From the NCBI GenBank assembly GCA_032191485.1, contig JAVDOI010000011.1:16722617-16786616 (forward strand): a DNA stretch of 64,000 nucleotides, read 5' to 3'. Below, one piece after another: positions 11,695 through 24,148 of the stretch. Below the pieces are notes generated by a model. The model was not told the origin of the DNA. It did not search any database and saw only the letters and a program-made list of their open reading frames with translations. A program made the position numbers and the translations under genes. The stretch's first letter is position 1, and the number at the start of each line of letters is the position of its first letter. The stretch is from Leptoclinus maculatus. Lineage: Eukaryota; Chordata; Actinopteri; Perciformes; Stichaeidae.

Positions 11695-13450
11695 ATGTCG
11701 AAAAAGGTGTATGTTCCCTGGTTTGACTCGCTGCTGGGCTCCAGTCAAAGAGAAGAACCACAACCAGACCAAACAGTAGACCGGACCCCCCAGACCAAGT
11801 CCCCCTCTCGGCACCAGAGTGACAAGCGCGGGAACAAGATGGGTGACGTTAGAGGTGGAAAAAAACGGTTCATTTTAAAAGTGAAGTTACAAAAAGTCAA
11901 CAGGACTTTGAACAAGAAGGTGGACAACACACCGGGAAGATGGACGGGAGAGCCCGCTGCAAATAACACCAAGACTACTGTGAGCCGACAAGGTAACTCT
12001 AACATTAACGCTAATGTTGCTGTTAATGATAGCTTAAATAGGCTAGCTCAAATGAGCTAATCGAGCTAGCTCTCCATAATGCTAGCTGTGGACCAGAGTA
12101 AACCATCAAAATAAGCACGAGCGTGTCTTGAGTGGACAGAACAAGAGAAACAATACACTAAAGATGGCAACTGTAAAAATATATAAAAAACTTATTTTAA
12201 TTTATTTATTTACATAAAAATAGGATTGCGTTAAATTGTTTTCATGAAACTGTTTTTGCGTCCACATCCCAAAATCAGTTTCACCTAAAGTTTACTTCAC
12301 ACATGTCCGTCTTATTATCACGAAAACATTTTAGATCACCTTCCAAAGGTCAAAATCTAAAAACCTGCTAGTGTAGCTAGCTAGACGATTAGATATACAC
12401 AGACCTGCGTTATTCACGTTGGCTAAACTAAGTCAAAATACGCTATGAACTAGTATTGCATATTGTAGCCTGAACTGTCAGAAACCTCTTCATTTGTTTG
12501 TTTTTTGTCAGGTGCGGCCACTGATTCTGACTCTGTTGTCAGAGATGTTTTCTTCTTCTCCCAAAGACCCACCAGCACAGAAAAAAACAAGAAGGATAAG
12601 GTAGGACCTATGCAAACTGTATATGTGCAATGCAATGCATCATGGGAAAAAACGATACACTAAAAATAATTCAACATGATGGAACTACAAAATGTTTGCG
12701 TGTATTGTTTTTCCTTTCAACTTAATGACAAACCAAACATATGAAACGTGGTGACATTTTATTAGGCCCACTTTGTAACTTAATTTGAATATGACCAGTT
12801 CCCCATTGAGCTATGGCACTGGACGTTACAAGTGTAAAGATGACATAAAGGTGGGCTGTGTGACCCTCTCATGAAGATAAACATTAGCATTAATACGGGC
12901 GCTCACTGTTTATCTTCAGTCCTACTGTATGTTGCAGCATCTTTGGAGGTTAACATTAATCACGTGTGTCGCAATCACTTTGAGTTCAACCACCAGTCAT
13001 AGTCCAAAACGATCTATCTTTCATTGGCTTTGAGGCCTACATACTTTATCTGATATTTACCTATTCAGCATGTTTGTTTAGATAACACACTACTATCTAA
13101 CTATGATTCAACTTGGACTTTAATACTAGCCAATACAAGTCAAAGTATTCGTGTGTTTCTATTAAATCCATAGTCCTTTATTACAGAGGACATACGACAC
13201 GTCACAGTAGGAAAAGCTTTGTGGGACACTTGGATAGAACAGAGTGCTTGGTAATGTTATCAGTAAATCCTTGCGCTTTTCCTACTATATCTTTTATTAC
13301 TTCCTCCTTCTTTTACTGGGAATATGTCCCCTGTCTCGGTAGGCCAAGCTTGCAGTTCTTAGGACCATCTCCAAGATGCTGAAGGAGAACCAGCTTATCA
13401 GACAGAGACTGGCCACTGTCAGCCAGGCCAGCCGAGGCTGCACTGACTGA
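11695..13450 (+). CDS. Small basic protein, C5orf47-like by position (3 exons)
   Basis: Exons 11695-11992, 12512-12600 and 13343-13450 have good splice signals (AG|GTAACT, GTCAG|GT, AAG|GTAGGA, GGTAG|GCC), sum to 495 nt and give 164 residues. The protein starts MSKKVYVPWFDSLLGSSQ, has a Lys/Arg-rich middle (KKRFILKVKLQKVNRTLNKK), then an acidic/aromatic patch (DVFFFSQRP). It ends in a predicted amphipathic helix (AVLRTISKMLKENQLIRQRL). There is no signal peptide, membrane segment or catalytic motif. Human C5orf47 (about 176 residues, function unknown) lies immediately beside CPEB4 on 5q35.2, and the charged C-terminal helix seems compatible. The gene structure is convincing; the orthology is inferred from synteny and not proven. 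Confidence 0.72.
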
Positions 13451-13610
13451 CTGAAACCACTGCAGGTCACTTAGCTTCTTTAACTCAGAGATCTCATCAG
13501 AGTTTCACATCAAAGTTCCTACTAGTTGATTCATTGAGTTCCTGAAGCATGGGATGTTTAAAACCATCGTTACAACAAGGCATTAAATAGTGGTTCATCT
13601 ACATTTATAC

Positions 13611-13611
<1 letters not shown>

Positions 13612-13647
<36 letters not shown>
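13612..13647. repeat. (TG)n(TA)n microsatellite
   Basis: Compound GTGTGT...TATATA tract just downstream of the C5orf47-like stop codon. Confidence 0.9.
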
Positions 13648-13649
<2 letters not shown>

Positions 13650-13990
13650 GCATTTGCCAAAGAACAGTCATTTACACAATGTTCAATTAACAGTGTTGTT
13701 TTATTAAAAGAGTCCATATTTAAATTGTTTGTATTCAAATCAGTCTGGTTTCATTCTCAGTTTCATGATGAAGGCAAATTAAGGTTTTCAGTTTTTAAAC
13801 GTGAGTAAAAATACACATAAATGGAGTACAGTATAGTGACTGCAGCACATGCGGCTGAGGCTGTGTCAGAGCAGTATACTACATTCTGTATTGTGTAATG
13901 TGTACATACTATAATATTTTGTCCCCCTCAATAACAATGGTTGGAGAGAATATTATGTACACATTAACAGTGTACTACAAACAACTGTTT

Positions 13991-13996
13991 AATAAA
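13991..13996 (+). terminator. Possible poly(A) signal of the C5orf47-like gene
   Basis: AATAAA 540 bases after the stop codon. An ATTAAA near 13703 is an alternative. Confidence 0.4.
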
Positions 13997-14117
13997 ATAT
14001 CAGAAAGTTGAGTTGTATGAGATTGAACTGCTGTTAATTGTATTGAGTTTAACAACTCATAGTACACCATGTTGAAGGAATTATCGTTATATTATTTCAG
14101 ATAAAACTCTTAAATCT

Positions 14118-14131
14118 CCACCAGAGGGCAC
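14118..14131 (+). promoter_or_regulatory. CTCF-type motif, forward orientation
   Basis: CCACCAGAGGGCAC matches all 14 positions of CCASYAGRKGGCRS. It points toward msx2 and away from the motif at 11602. Confidence 0.62.
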
Positions 14132-14988
14132 CAGCTCCTCTACTATAAATACCTGAGTGGTAGTTTTCAGCTATTGCTCACACAACCCTGTATACTCTCA
14201 TACTGTGAACTCTCCTTTTGACGCCTCGCTCACAAACATTTCACCAGACAATTTTAAAGTAACAACAGGAAGCTAATACATGTCTGTACCTGTTGATGGT
14301 GCAACGTCCTCGCTGTATTAAAGATGTGTGGTAGTATAGTATTATAATTTTCACAATAATAAAACAAATGTGTTACGTTTCAAACAGTGGCCTGTGTTGT
14401 GCCTCTATGAGTTAAAGAATATTTTGAGTAGATTTTTATTATTTTTTATTCTCATTGTTCATCAAAGGTTTCAGTGATGAATGTGTCACCAGAGGTTTTG
14501 ATCAGAATGTCTATTACTGAATCAGCTCGAGAGCAGCATGTGGCTGTGATTATTTTAACAGTGATATAATTGCTGTTAAACCACGGGCGATTTACTTAAA
14601 ATTGTTCTGCAAGTTTGTTAATGTTTTGATTGATTAGCCTCATTGCCTCTGTGTTTAGAGGCTCGTTGTTTTACCCTTTTCTGCTCTAAACACAACATGA
14701 CACATTCACCACAGTTCTCACTCAAATTCAGAGAAGGTTAGGTCGGTTCAGAAAATGAAAGACGCTTTCATTCTGGTTGCTTTCAGACAGGCAGTTTGTT
14801 GTCTTTGTTCAGGGACTAAATTGATCAAATTGACTCCATGCTAAGTTGAGGGAAAAGCCCACCGGCCCCAATTCAAAGTGTCAGACGCCCCACGTCTTAA
14901 ACTCATGTGCAGGACAAACCTATACAGGAACAATAATGTGCCTGCACAGCAGGGTAGGTCAATATATTGTTGTTTTTTTTAAAGCCAA

Positions 14989-15262
14989 CTGTGACGACCC
15001 CTCCCTTCCACTGGGGGCTTCTTGTCCTGTGGGCTGGCTCTTTGTCTCTCAGGATGCTGATCGTCGGCTGATGAGCCACCGCTGAGCCCGCTGTGGTTCC
15101 AGCTATAAAGTCTCAACATGAACGATCTCTCTTCTTCACGGCTGCTGTTTAGTTTAGTTTGCTCCACACATGCCGACATTACTGAATACTGACTCTCGAT
15201 GTTTAAATAAATGTGGTTTATTTATTACTTTTCACTCGTCTGGTCTCCCATTCATGTTGCAG
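14989..15262 (+). mobile_element. Possible solo LTR of a retrotransposon
   Basis: Starts TGTGACGACCCCTCC and can end ...CATGTTGCA (TG...CA). It contains a TATAAA box (GCTATAAAGTC near 15103) and an AATAAA about 40 bases before the end, the order expected of an LTR. No reverse transcriptase is nearby and no target-site duplication is obvious, so this rests on layout only. Confidence 0.38.
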
Positions 15263-16823
15263 CCTTTGAGCCGGGCTTTCATCATCGAATATAAAACTAG
15301 ATTATCTCGGTTTTTAGATTAGTTTAAAGCACGCCATCGTGGCATCATGATAATTGACATCATAGATGAATAATTATTAATATTCAAATGTGTTTCTTTG
15401 CTAACGTGTTAAGCTGTTATAAGCATCTTACATTGGAGCAAACAAAGTTGTTTTTGACAATCTTCGATGGATTCAGCTTTGAATGAAGTCTTCTTCACTG
15501 TTTAATGTCGGACATCTCTTCTTTTGTTTTTTTGGCTTCGGGAAGGTGAAAAATACGACACTCTTAATTATGAGGTTATCTGCTTCAGCCTTGCAGGCTC
15601 CATACACACCGCTGAAAGCTTGACAGGCCTCATGCATCTAGTTAGGGTTGCTAATGAAGGATTGGATAGGAAGGGGCTTAGCTTAAGGTCAATTGTTGCA
15701 TTTGCAACAATTTGCATAATGTTTAAACAAAGCGATTCATGAGCACGCTGTTCTCTCATTGGTCAGAAAGTTTAGCCTCAAAACGCCTCCTCTTTCTTTT
15801 TATTCCTTCTTCGTCATAGAGCACCAGCAGCATGTACTGATAACTGTTTTCATTGCTTTCATGTCATTAATATACCAGTGTTCATTAAATGAACCAAATA
15901 TCCAGCCTCAGTGAGCAACTAGACTGCGACTAGAAAACAACGTCATGTTAGAACCTGAACAGAAGACGTGGCACCGGTCGGAGACAACTGTTCTTCAGAC
16001 ACTGAATCAGGTCATTTTAATTAGATACAGTTTATTAGATAAGCCTGCGTTCTCACTGGGAACAAACCCCTCCAGAGTTCGAGTGGAGGTGAGCCGAGAC
16101 CCCCCTCTCTAGGTCCACTTGTTTTGCAACACATCCAGGGTTTTTTAAACAGGTAGTCCAAACGAGCTAGGTGTGAATACACCGTTTCATGAACGTGTCC
16201 TGAAGATCACAGGCCGGTGTACTCTGAATCCAAAAGAGCTGGTGGGTTTTGAATCGGTAAACAGACGCTTTATTGTGTGTTTTTACAGCATTAAGGATAA
16301 ATGGCTGTTGGGGTTTTGATTATCAGTTATACAGACTTTCTTTATCAGAGCTGTGGTCTGCACGGAGACCGGCAGACTGTGGCAGCTGTACCTCCAGACC
16401 GCACTGAGAAGCTGCTCGCTGCATTGTTTGTGTGGACAGAGGCCCCGTGATGTGGTGCACTTTGAAACAAGCTGGTTTTGTTGTACAGGACCTGTTCAGA
16501 AAAGAATAGAGTCAGCAGCAACAGTGGTGGAGAGGAGACCTGTAAAAGACACTTCATTGTAAAAAGATGTATTTAAGCAATAAAGTATGTTGTGTTTTAA
16601 GTATTGTTTGGGCCTAGCTATGAATTCATTTAAATATATTAAGTCTCCCTCTGTTGCTTTAAAATTCTTAAAAGTATTTTTGTCTTGTAAGCAGCAGAGG
16701 TTGGAGTGTGTGTTGGGTCTATTCAAATACTGGCATCCTAAACACTTCCCCCACCAACATTAGAACGTATATGAGATAGACGTCTTTCCCATTGAGAGTG
16801 TGCCATTCACTGGCTTTTCTGTT

Positions 16824-16845
16824 CCCCCCCCCCCCCCCCCCCCCC
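16824..16845. repeat. poly-C tract, 22 bases
   Basis: Run of 22 C in intergenic DNA. Confidence 0.95.
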
Positions 16846-18339
16846 AGTGTGTCACGTTCAATGTCTTATTAATAATTGATTACAGCTTCTTAAATATGAA
16901 TAATTACAGGCTCTTCACATCCTCTGCGGTAACAACAGGGGGCTTCATCACTCTCTGCAGGAAGTGAGGGCGCAGCGAGCACTAAGTTCACAGCCCTGAG
17001 AAGAGGAGAAGTCCGGGCGAGGTGTTGCTGTAACTTTGATCCGAACTAGAGCTGGTTCGCTGGGCCACCGCTGCGGAGGAAATGCTCTAGATATCCGTAT
17101 GGTGATGCTTCTGAGAATCATTATGTTTTAACACCTACTGCACCACAGCCTGACTGAAGCATCTCAATGTGAGAGACAGGTTCTAGTAACGTCAGGAGAG
17201 TTGAGAGCTGCATTGGTACACTTCAGATTCCGGCACGTCCTCATATTCGTTCAGTGTGCAGTTTCACAGCATATTAGCATGCTTCCCTTCCTTTCATCCC
17301 TGGAACAATGAAAGGATTATGAAGACAAACTATCACCATCACAATGTGTTGAACCACAATGTGATCACGGTGCCTCGTGCTTTATATAGATACAAACTCC
17401 TTAAGAGCATTTGATTATGCTCACTTCCACACGGAGTTGGTGGTGTTGAGATTTGCAGGAAGACGAGTGTTGTCAAAGAGTTTCATCAGCCTTAGTTGAG
17501 CCAACAGACAGCATCCCTTTCCAGGCCAAGAGCAAACTGCTTTTAAGTGTTTGAAGACTTAATGTGATTCTTTTAGTTCTGGTGACATCTGCAGAGAAAC
17601 AGAAGAGACATTAACCAACCAGGCTGTCCTCCGAACCTTCATTTAAACCATGTTTCACAGACGGCAGCACAACGGCGGACGACAAAAATAAAAATAATTG
17701 GTTCATGAGTTCTTTAATCTTTTCTCAATCAATGCGAATATGTATCTAATTAGGTAGTTGATAGGTAATGTGTTTTTATCAGATTATAAACAAGTTATTT
17801 TACAGACTTCCTTTTGAATGGCGATCATCTGTACTGTACTCTCCTCAGACTGAGATATTAATGCATTTAGAACAACCCATACTTCAAATCATGTTTGTGT
17901 CAATTATTTTCAATCTTTACAATATAATTTAAAGTAAAATATCTTAATACATAGACTAATAATTTCTCTATTGGCATCAGGTTGTAAAGCATGAAAATAG
18001 TTTTAAAGTTTTAGCAGCCAATAGATCATAAATACAATTATCAATGCACAATACCAATTCCCCTTTGTCGTCATTGGATCAATATGTTAATGTGTTATTG
18101 TGAACACGTGCTGTCATTCTGTGTGTGCTTTACTTTGTGTCACGGTGTTGTAGCACACTTATTCCCTGCATCGCTAACGATGTTCATTCATCTTTTTTTT
18201 GGATTGCATTTCAGCAATATAGACCATTAAACTGACTCATGCGGTACTAACGGCTCCATATTTGCATATGGAAGAGGAAGAGTTCAGTGACATGAAGTTG
18301 CTGTTACTTCCTCTTTGCTTATTCAGCGGCACACTTACT

Positions 18340-18342
<3 letters not shown>

Positions 18343-18377
<35 letters not shown>
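18343..18377. repeat. (TG)n microsatellite
   Basis: About 17 uninterrupted TG units. Confidence 0.95.
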
Positions 18378-18378
<1 letters not shown>

Positions 18379-20224
18379 ATTTTTCTGTCGCTTGTGATCT
18401 TAATCTCAATATTTTCCAACTGTCAAAATGTGATCTGAAGATGCGACTTCATTTACAGTTAAAGTAGGTTGTCTGGTTAGAAAGAAGTTTGAGGTGCTAC
18501 TAGATTGGAGATAGTGTCTCACATGTAGATTTGTGTTGCGGTGAGACGGGGATGTACCGTATAGCCGCCGTGCATTCGTCAGTCAGAGGATTAGTTTGGG
18601 CTTTTTTAACATAATGAACTGACTTTAAACAACTGTGTGGAAACACAATGAAGCGCTGAAAGATCCATCAACTAAGCATGAAGTAATGATTGCATTGACT
18701 GAGGGGCCTCAGGAAGCAGTAATGAGAAAACACATCTTCCCACTTTCAGCCTCTCAGGAGATAATTACCCTCTCAGACGGAAGCTAGTTTGTCCTTTGCA
18801 AGTTGTATTAGGATAAATTAAAGCTCCAATGTCTTCTGCATTACATATATTTGCAGTCAATAGCCATCTTATACTTTTGTTACCTCTGTTTAATGGAAAC
18901 AGTGCTACTGTAGCTTCACTTTCCTTTGTAGTACAATGTCTGGAAAAGCCAGTTCCCCCCCATGGATCATGTCAGACTTCAACTTGTAACATTAATGTAC
19001 ATTAGCTTCAGGGGGCACAGCTGATGTCCTCTGTGCTTTTTGACTGTTGGGGTGTTGGAAATGCGTTGCAAACTTGGGAGGTACAGTCATTAATATATAG
19101 AACAGGACTGCAGTGTAAGAAGGTACACTGTAAACGCCATGCGTCAGTAAATAAACAGTTCTGGAAGTGGAGGGTGTCAGCGTTATAACACAGGACTCAT
19201 ATGAAGGCATGCGGATACAAAATGTACCCCCCAGATAAACATCTTAAGAGCTCATGTTACTTTTAGCTGTAACCATTCCTGCCCTGCACTTATAAAGACA
19301 TTAAACATGAGTTGTCTTGATATTGTTCCTTTTATGGGCCGTTCATTCAGTCTTCAGATGAAATATTAATTCCGTCTTGATTGGCCTGTCTGTGTGTAGC
19401 AGTAGTTAATGTGTTTAACTCTGCTTTGAAAATAGAAGTAGAGGCCAACCTCCCACTGTACAATAGTTTGGAAGGTTATATTACCATATTTCATTTGTGA
19501 AAATACAAGGAATAATTTTGTATTCAGCACATGGCTCCAGATTTATAATTGACTGCATCCTGTAAAGATAATAGCGAATAGATAAAAACTTTCTAAATAA
19601 GCGTTCTCCCTCTGATTTCGCCTCTCAGTCGTGTGTGGATCCTCTTAAAAAAGCACTTTACAGTTGCAAACTGTAGACATTTGAGCCACGTGTGTGTACA
19701 TTTATGTGTGAAGGTGTGTGTATACGTACTCCACACGTCCCCTGTATGTCTGTATTTTTTAGTCTAAACACTGATTGAAAACTGTTTCATACAGTTAGCG
19801 AATTTTAAACGATTTCTTTCTTATTGGAAGCACACTGAAGTGACACGTTGGCCACTTAATTGATTTGCTTGTGTTTGCAGGAGAGCGAGCTCATGCTGTG
19901 GGAGCACTTTGCCTCACGTGGAGAGTAATGATGTGGAGGCGCTGGGGAGTCGAGCCCCATGATGCCACTGTAATCCTGCTGATTACAGAGAGCACACAGC
20001 CGCTCTGAGGGCTGATCACAGAGCTGTGGACAGCGCACTCCGCTCCAGTCACCTCACAGGTGGCCTTTTGAATGTGTGGGCATCTGTATACAAGACAGAC
20101 TCGTATGGTAGACAAGGAGACAGACATGAGAGTAAAGAGAGAAACGTGGGGGGCAGACTATAGGACACAACATGCAATAAGCGCATATATTGTGCATCAT
20201 GTCTTCCTTGGCTGAATGAACACT

Positions 20225-20370
20225 TAAAGGAACAGTGTGTTAGGGGTGTGTTGCAGACTGCAACCAACTAAATACCAATCCGCTCACCCCTACCTTTCCA
20301 CCCATGTCGGAGAACTACGGTGGCATTATTACAAGGAGCTACTCTCATCACTACTCTGCTCTTCTTCGTG
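20225..20370. repeat. Teleost interspersed repeat
   Basis: The block containing GTGTTGCAGACTGCAACCAA, then CACCCCTACCTTTCCA and GAGAACTACGGTGGC, follows the word order of a short repeat I know to be common in percomorph genomes. It directly precedes the 33-bp minisatellite. Confidence 0.6.
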
Positions 20371-20397
20371 ACTAAATAATTCCTATACATATAGAAG

Positions 20398-20673
20398 GTT
20401 TAGGTTAGGGTAAGCTCAGGGTTAGGTTAGGTTTAGGTTAGGGTAAGCTTAGGGTTAGGTTAGGTTTAGGTTAGGGTAAGCTCAGGGTTAGGTTAGGTTT
20501 AGGTTAGGGTAAGCTCAGGGTTAGGTTAGGTTTAGGTTATGGTAAGCTCAGGGTTAGGTTAGGTTTAGGTTAGGGTAAGCTCAGGGTTAGGTTAGGTTTA
20601 GGTTAGGGTAAGCTCAGGGTTAGGTTAGGTTTAGGTTAGGGTAAGTTTAGGGTTAGGTTAGGTCGGGGTTAGG
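20398..20673. repeat. 33-bp telomere-like minisatellite, 8 copies
   Basis: The unit begins GTTTAGGTTAGGGTAAGCTC and continues AGGGTTAGGTTAG (33 bp). Copies start at 20398, 20431, 20464, 20497, 20530, 20563, 20596 and 20629, with few substitutions. Each unit contains TTAGGG and several TTAGG words, so the array is a degenerate, higher-order version of the vertebrate telomere repeat. Confidence 0.93.
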
Positions 20674-21581
20674 AGGTAGTACTCTAATCGCATGCTACGA
20701 GATGCACGTGCATATTTATGTGCACGCAACATTTAAAGAAATCTCGAGAATCCCTTGTTAACACCATTATGGATGGTTAAAATCACGATATAAAAGTCAT
20801 AAATCAAAAGGTTTAAAAGAGCACAGCGAGAGTATCGCTGAGCCCAATTACTTTTTATAAAGCCGGCTGTTAAGTTAATAAAATTAGATATGTTAGGACT
20901 GTTTATTACTTAAATTACACAAATGAAATAATACCGTGAGATTTGTTTTCCGTGCTGGGTGCATTTAATCTCACTCAGAAAGACTTTAAGCACGTCTGCT
21001 ATTCATGACAATTTTAACATCCATGCCCCTTTTTGACTGTTTTATAAAACGCTGCCTCGTCTCATCCCGGAGTGGTTAGAGGCCGTAGAGCTGCTGCTGG
21101 TCTTCTCGTGGTGTTTCCTAATACTCTGGAGCCCTACAGGTATGAGCTTCAAACAGGCACGAGACGCTTCCGTCTCCTCCAACAGAGCAGAGACTGGGAC
21201 TAATCGCAGCGGGCGCCACACACCTCAGGAAGGTAGCAATTTTCCATCATTACTGTTAAATCCCGCTTTAAAGAACCGGATTCCACAGACCTAATTACAA
21301 GGTGTTAATAATAACAATGTAATGACAGTCATTTTAAAGCCTGCCCAAAACCATAATCCATTTCCCAACTGACTCTCACATCTAAGTGTACGGTTTCTCT
21401 ATTTTAAATTTTAAAAGCACCCTGGTTCTTATTGATTACCATTGTGATTACTCACACAATCGGTGTGTCGGGTCCTGCAAGTTGGGGCTTGAATCAGGAG
21501 CTCCGTCAGCTGTTGTTAAGTAGAAATACAGCTCTTCAGATGTCACACTGATGCTTTTCATCCTGGTGCTGCTGACGCTCG

Positions 21582-21582
<1 letters not shown>

Positions 21583-21613
<31 letters not shown>

Positions 21614-21614
21614 G
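21583..21614. repeat. (GACA)n microsatellite
   Basis: About eight tandem GACA units upstream of msx2. Confidence 0.9.
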
Positions 21615-21948
21615 GCCAATCCACCAGCCTAATTGCAGGATGGAGTAGACGGGATTGATTTACTTAATTTAAGTAGGTTTTTTTCTCTCCAAAAAATACC
21701 AGGCATCAGCCTCAACCAATATTCATGTGCATTAATTCAGCGCTGTACTTTCAATGGCCGCTGAGCGTTTGCAATTTGCAGAGTGAATAAAATACGGTTT
21801 GTTACTGTCAGTTATGATTAAACCCTCGTTAACTGTCCTCAAGAAACAATCGTCTCCCTGCATACTTACTGCTAGATGAGGCTGATGTGCAGCTGACCTT
21901 TTTCTTTGGGGGGGGGGGGTCCCGTCCAAAGTGCCCGAAGCACACCGT

Positions 21949-21953
21949 CCAAT
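21949..21953 (+). promoter_or_regulatory. msx2: CCAAT box upstream of msx2
   Basis: CCAAT within GTCCAATCAG, 184 bases before the msx2 start codon and just after a run of 13 G. It is a plausible proximal promoter element; no TATA box is evident. Confidence 0.4.
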
Positions 21954-22136
21954 CAGAAGTCAGGACGCATCATCCACTGAAACTCCCGAGAACCTCTCCC
22001 AAAGTTTTTTTTTTTTTCCAGCACAACTTTGTCAACTTCGTAACAACTTACTCCGACTCTATGTTTGCACACCGTGAGGGGAAAGTTATGCGTTTTCTGG
22101 ATTGGATTTAGATACAGCGACCCTAAAAAGGGGAGC

Positions 22137-23603
22137 ATGTCTTCCCCCGGAGACTGGAGAGACGAGTTGTCAACAGACGAGGAGGTGCAACCTCCGCGGA
22201 CGCAGAGCCGCGCGCCGCAGGTGTCCTGCCTGCCCTTCAGCGTGGAGGCGCTCATGTCGGACACAAAGCCGCAGATTGTGACGGACAGCAAAGATGGAAA
22301 TCGCTCTTTGAACGATGACCAGGCGCGCAGGCCGGATGACTTGTCCCAGCAATTAGTATCTATTAAATCAGAGCCATCGGAACGAGAGGGATGTGCGCCC
22401 TGGATGTCCAGCAACATTAAGATGTCAGCACCACCCAGTAAGTGATCCGGGCTAATGCCTGGATTTGAAGATTTACTAATACAGATTTATTGTTAATAAT
22501 TATATTATAGTCGTTAAACGTCTTTTGGTGCCTTAAATCACCCGAGGAAGGATCTCTTCTAACGCGCTCTAGAGAAGTTAATGAAGTTCATAACAGGCTA
22601 CATTTAAGGAGAGATGGGCTCAAGTCTAATACATATATTAATCAATATATAGGTTCAGTATCTTTTTTAAGTTAAAGAATAAACCAAAAGGGAAACAATA
22701 AAATATTTAATAATATTTTAATTCTGGTATTTATAATTGTAATTTAGAAATATTGTGTCTGTTTACGGCTTCACCTGAAGATCATTTTAAAAAAAAGTTT
22801 TTAAATTCAGACTTTTTATTGATTAATTGATTAATCATTTAGTCTAAAAAAAAGTTAAATAGTCATCACAATGTCCAAGGAAGTTAATGAGGTGATGATC
22901 AACTGTCCAAATGGATATAATGATAATCTTATTACATTGATTTTAAATGGAAAATAGCAAACGGGGATGGTTTTTCACTTTTCTGTGAAAAAAGTATCAA
23001 TCCATTATCAAAGTAAGAAGAAGTTTTCTGCCACATGAATACTTGAATAATTGATGAATGGTTTCTGCCCTGATTAAGTTATTTAGATATGAGACTAATT
23101 AAATAGTATATCTGACTCCAAGTGTAAGCCTCACATCTTGCCCATGTCCTCTAGGGAAGCTCAGTCCAGCGGTCTGCTCCTTGAGGAAGCACAAAACCAA
23201 CCGCAAGCCTCGCACTCCCTTCAGCACCACGCAGCTCCTGGCCCTGGAGAGAAAGTTCCACCAGAAGCAGTACCTGTCCATCGCCGAGCGGGCCGAGTTC
23301 TCCTCCTCTCTGTCGCTGTCCGAGACCCAGGTCAAGATCTGGTTCCAAAACCGGCGAGCTAAAGCCAAGAGGCTTCAGGAGGCCGAGGTGGAGAAACTCA
23401 AAATAGCGGCTGGCATTGGGCCCAAAGCCGTATTCCACCCAGGCTTCCCGTCTTTAGGTTTCCCCCTCAGTGTTGACCTGCATGCTAGATCAGCGGCACT
23501 GTACGGACTGGGCTGCTCATACGGCCGCAGCCCCATCCTCCCTGCTGTACATGTGGCCATGTGTGCCTCACAGGTCGGCCACGGCCTGTTCCACCTCTCC
23601 TGA
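22137..23603 (+). CDS. msx2: Msx-class homeodomain transcription factor (2 exons)
   Basis: Msx proteins are homeodomain repressors acting in neural crest, tooth, skull, fin and limb development. Exons 22137-22437 and 23155-23603 give 249 residues (human MSX2 267). An EH1-type Groucho-binding motif (LPFSVEALMSD) is at residues 32-42. The homeodomain, about residues 116-175, starts NRKPRTPFSTTQLLALERKF and includes QVKIWFQNRRAKAKR. The protein ends GLFHLS, matching the family's YHLS tail. The start was taken at MSSPGDW; an in-frame upstream ATG (22065) adds residues unlike the family. The two-exon structure with the intron before the homeodomain is typical. MSX2 rather than MSX1 is supported by neighbours cpeb4 and drd1. 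Fish have a/b duplicates; I cannot assign one. Confidence 0.95.
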
Positions 23604-24142
23604 GGGGAACCGGCGCAGAGTGACGCGGATGTGTTAAAAACAGAAGGACATGGGTGTATCGTGAAGTCATGCACCTTATAAGAGACTTCATTAAGGACCT
23701 GAGGTGGAGCCGAAGCTTCATGATCTTCTCTGGTCTGTCTTTATTGATATCCTTTTACAAAGATACAGAATCGTGAAGGTCCTTTCTTTTCTGTTTGCCT
23801 ATGCTGATTCAGCTTGAGTCAATGAAAATGAATAGAATATATCAGGCCACGCATATATGACTGTTGTCCTGAACAGATTGCATTTGTCTCACCCTTTTCC
23901 TCCGCTTGTATTTCCTGGATGATTCCAGCATTGGGAATTTAAAAAAATCACTTGTTAGCCTTAAATATGCAGGGATATTATACATCATACTCATTGTAGA
24001 ACAATAAGAGAATGGCCTTTTGGCCCGGAGAAGTGCCGTCTTCCTTAAAAGCCAAAGCATTCTATATTTATTCACGGTAGTCCTTAAATTCATTCATATC
24101 ATAATGAATATCTACATTAATATGTTATTTGTTTGACATTAC

Positions 24143-24148
24143 ATTAAA
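24143..24148 (+). terminator. msx2: Possible poly(A) signal of msx2
   Basis: ATTAAA about 540 bases after the stop codon, followed by T-rich sequence and TGTTTTGTT. Confidence 0.4.

Larger units (their letters stand above)
15263..20220. other. Intergenic, no gene recognised
   Basis: About 5 kb of AT-rich DNA between the C5orf47-like gene and msx2. It contains a poly-C run, a (TG)n tract and scattered short ORFs with no protein-like composition. A human counterpart interval would contain NSG2; I found no exon resembling it. Confidence 0.55.

Noticed and set aside
18237..18419. ORF of alternating Thr-His
   Set aside because: Translation of a (TG)n microsatellite.
20398..20673. Regular 33-bp repeats considered as a CRISPR array
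   Set aside because: Copies are contiguous with no spacers, and the host is a vertebrate; it is a minisatellite.
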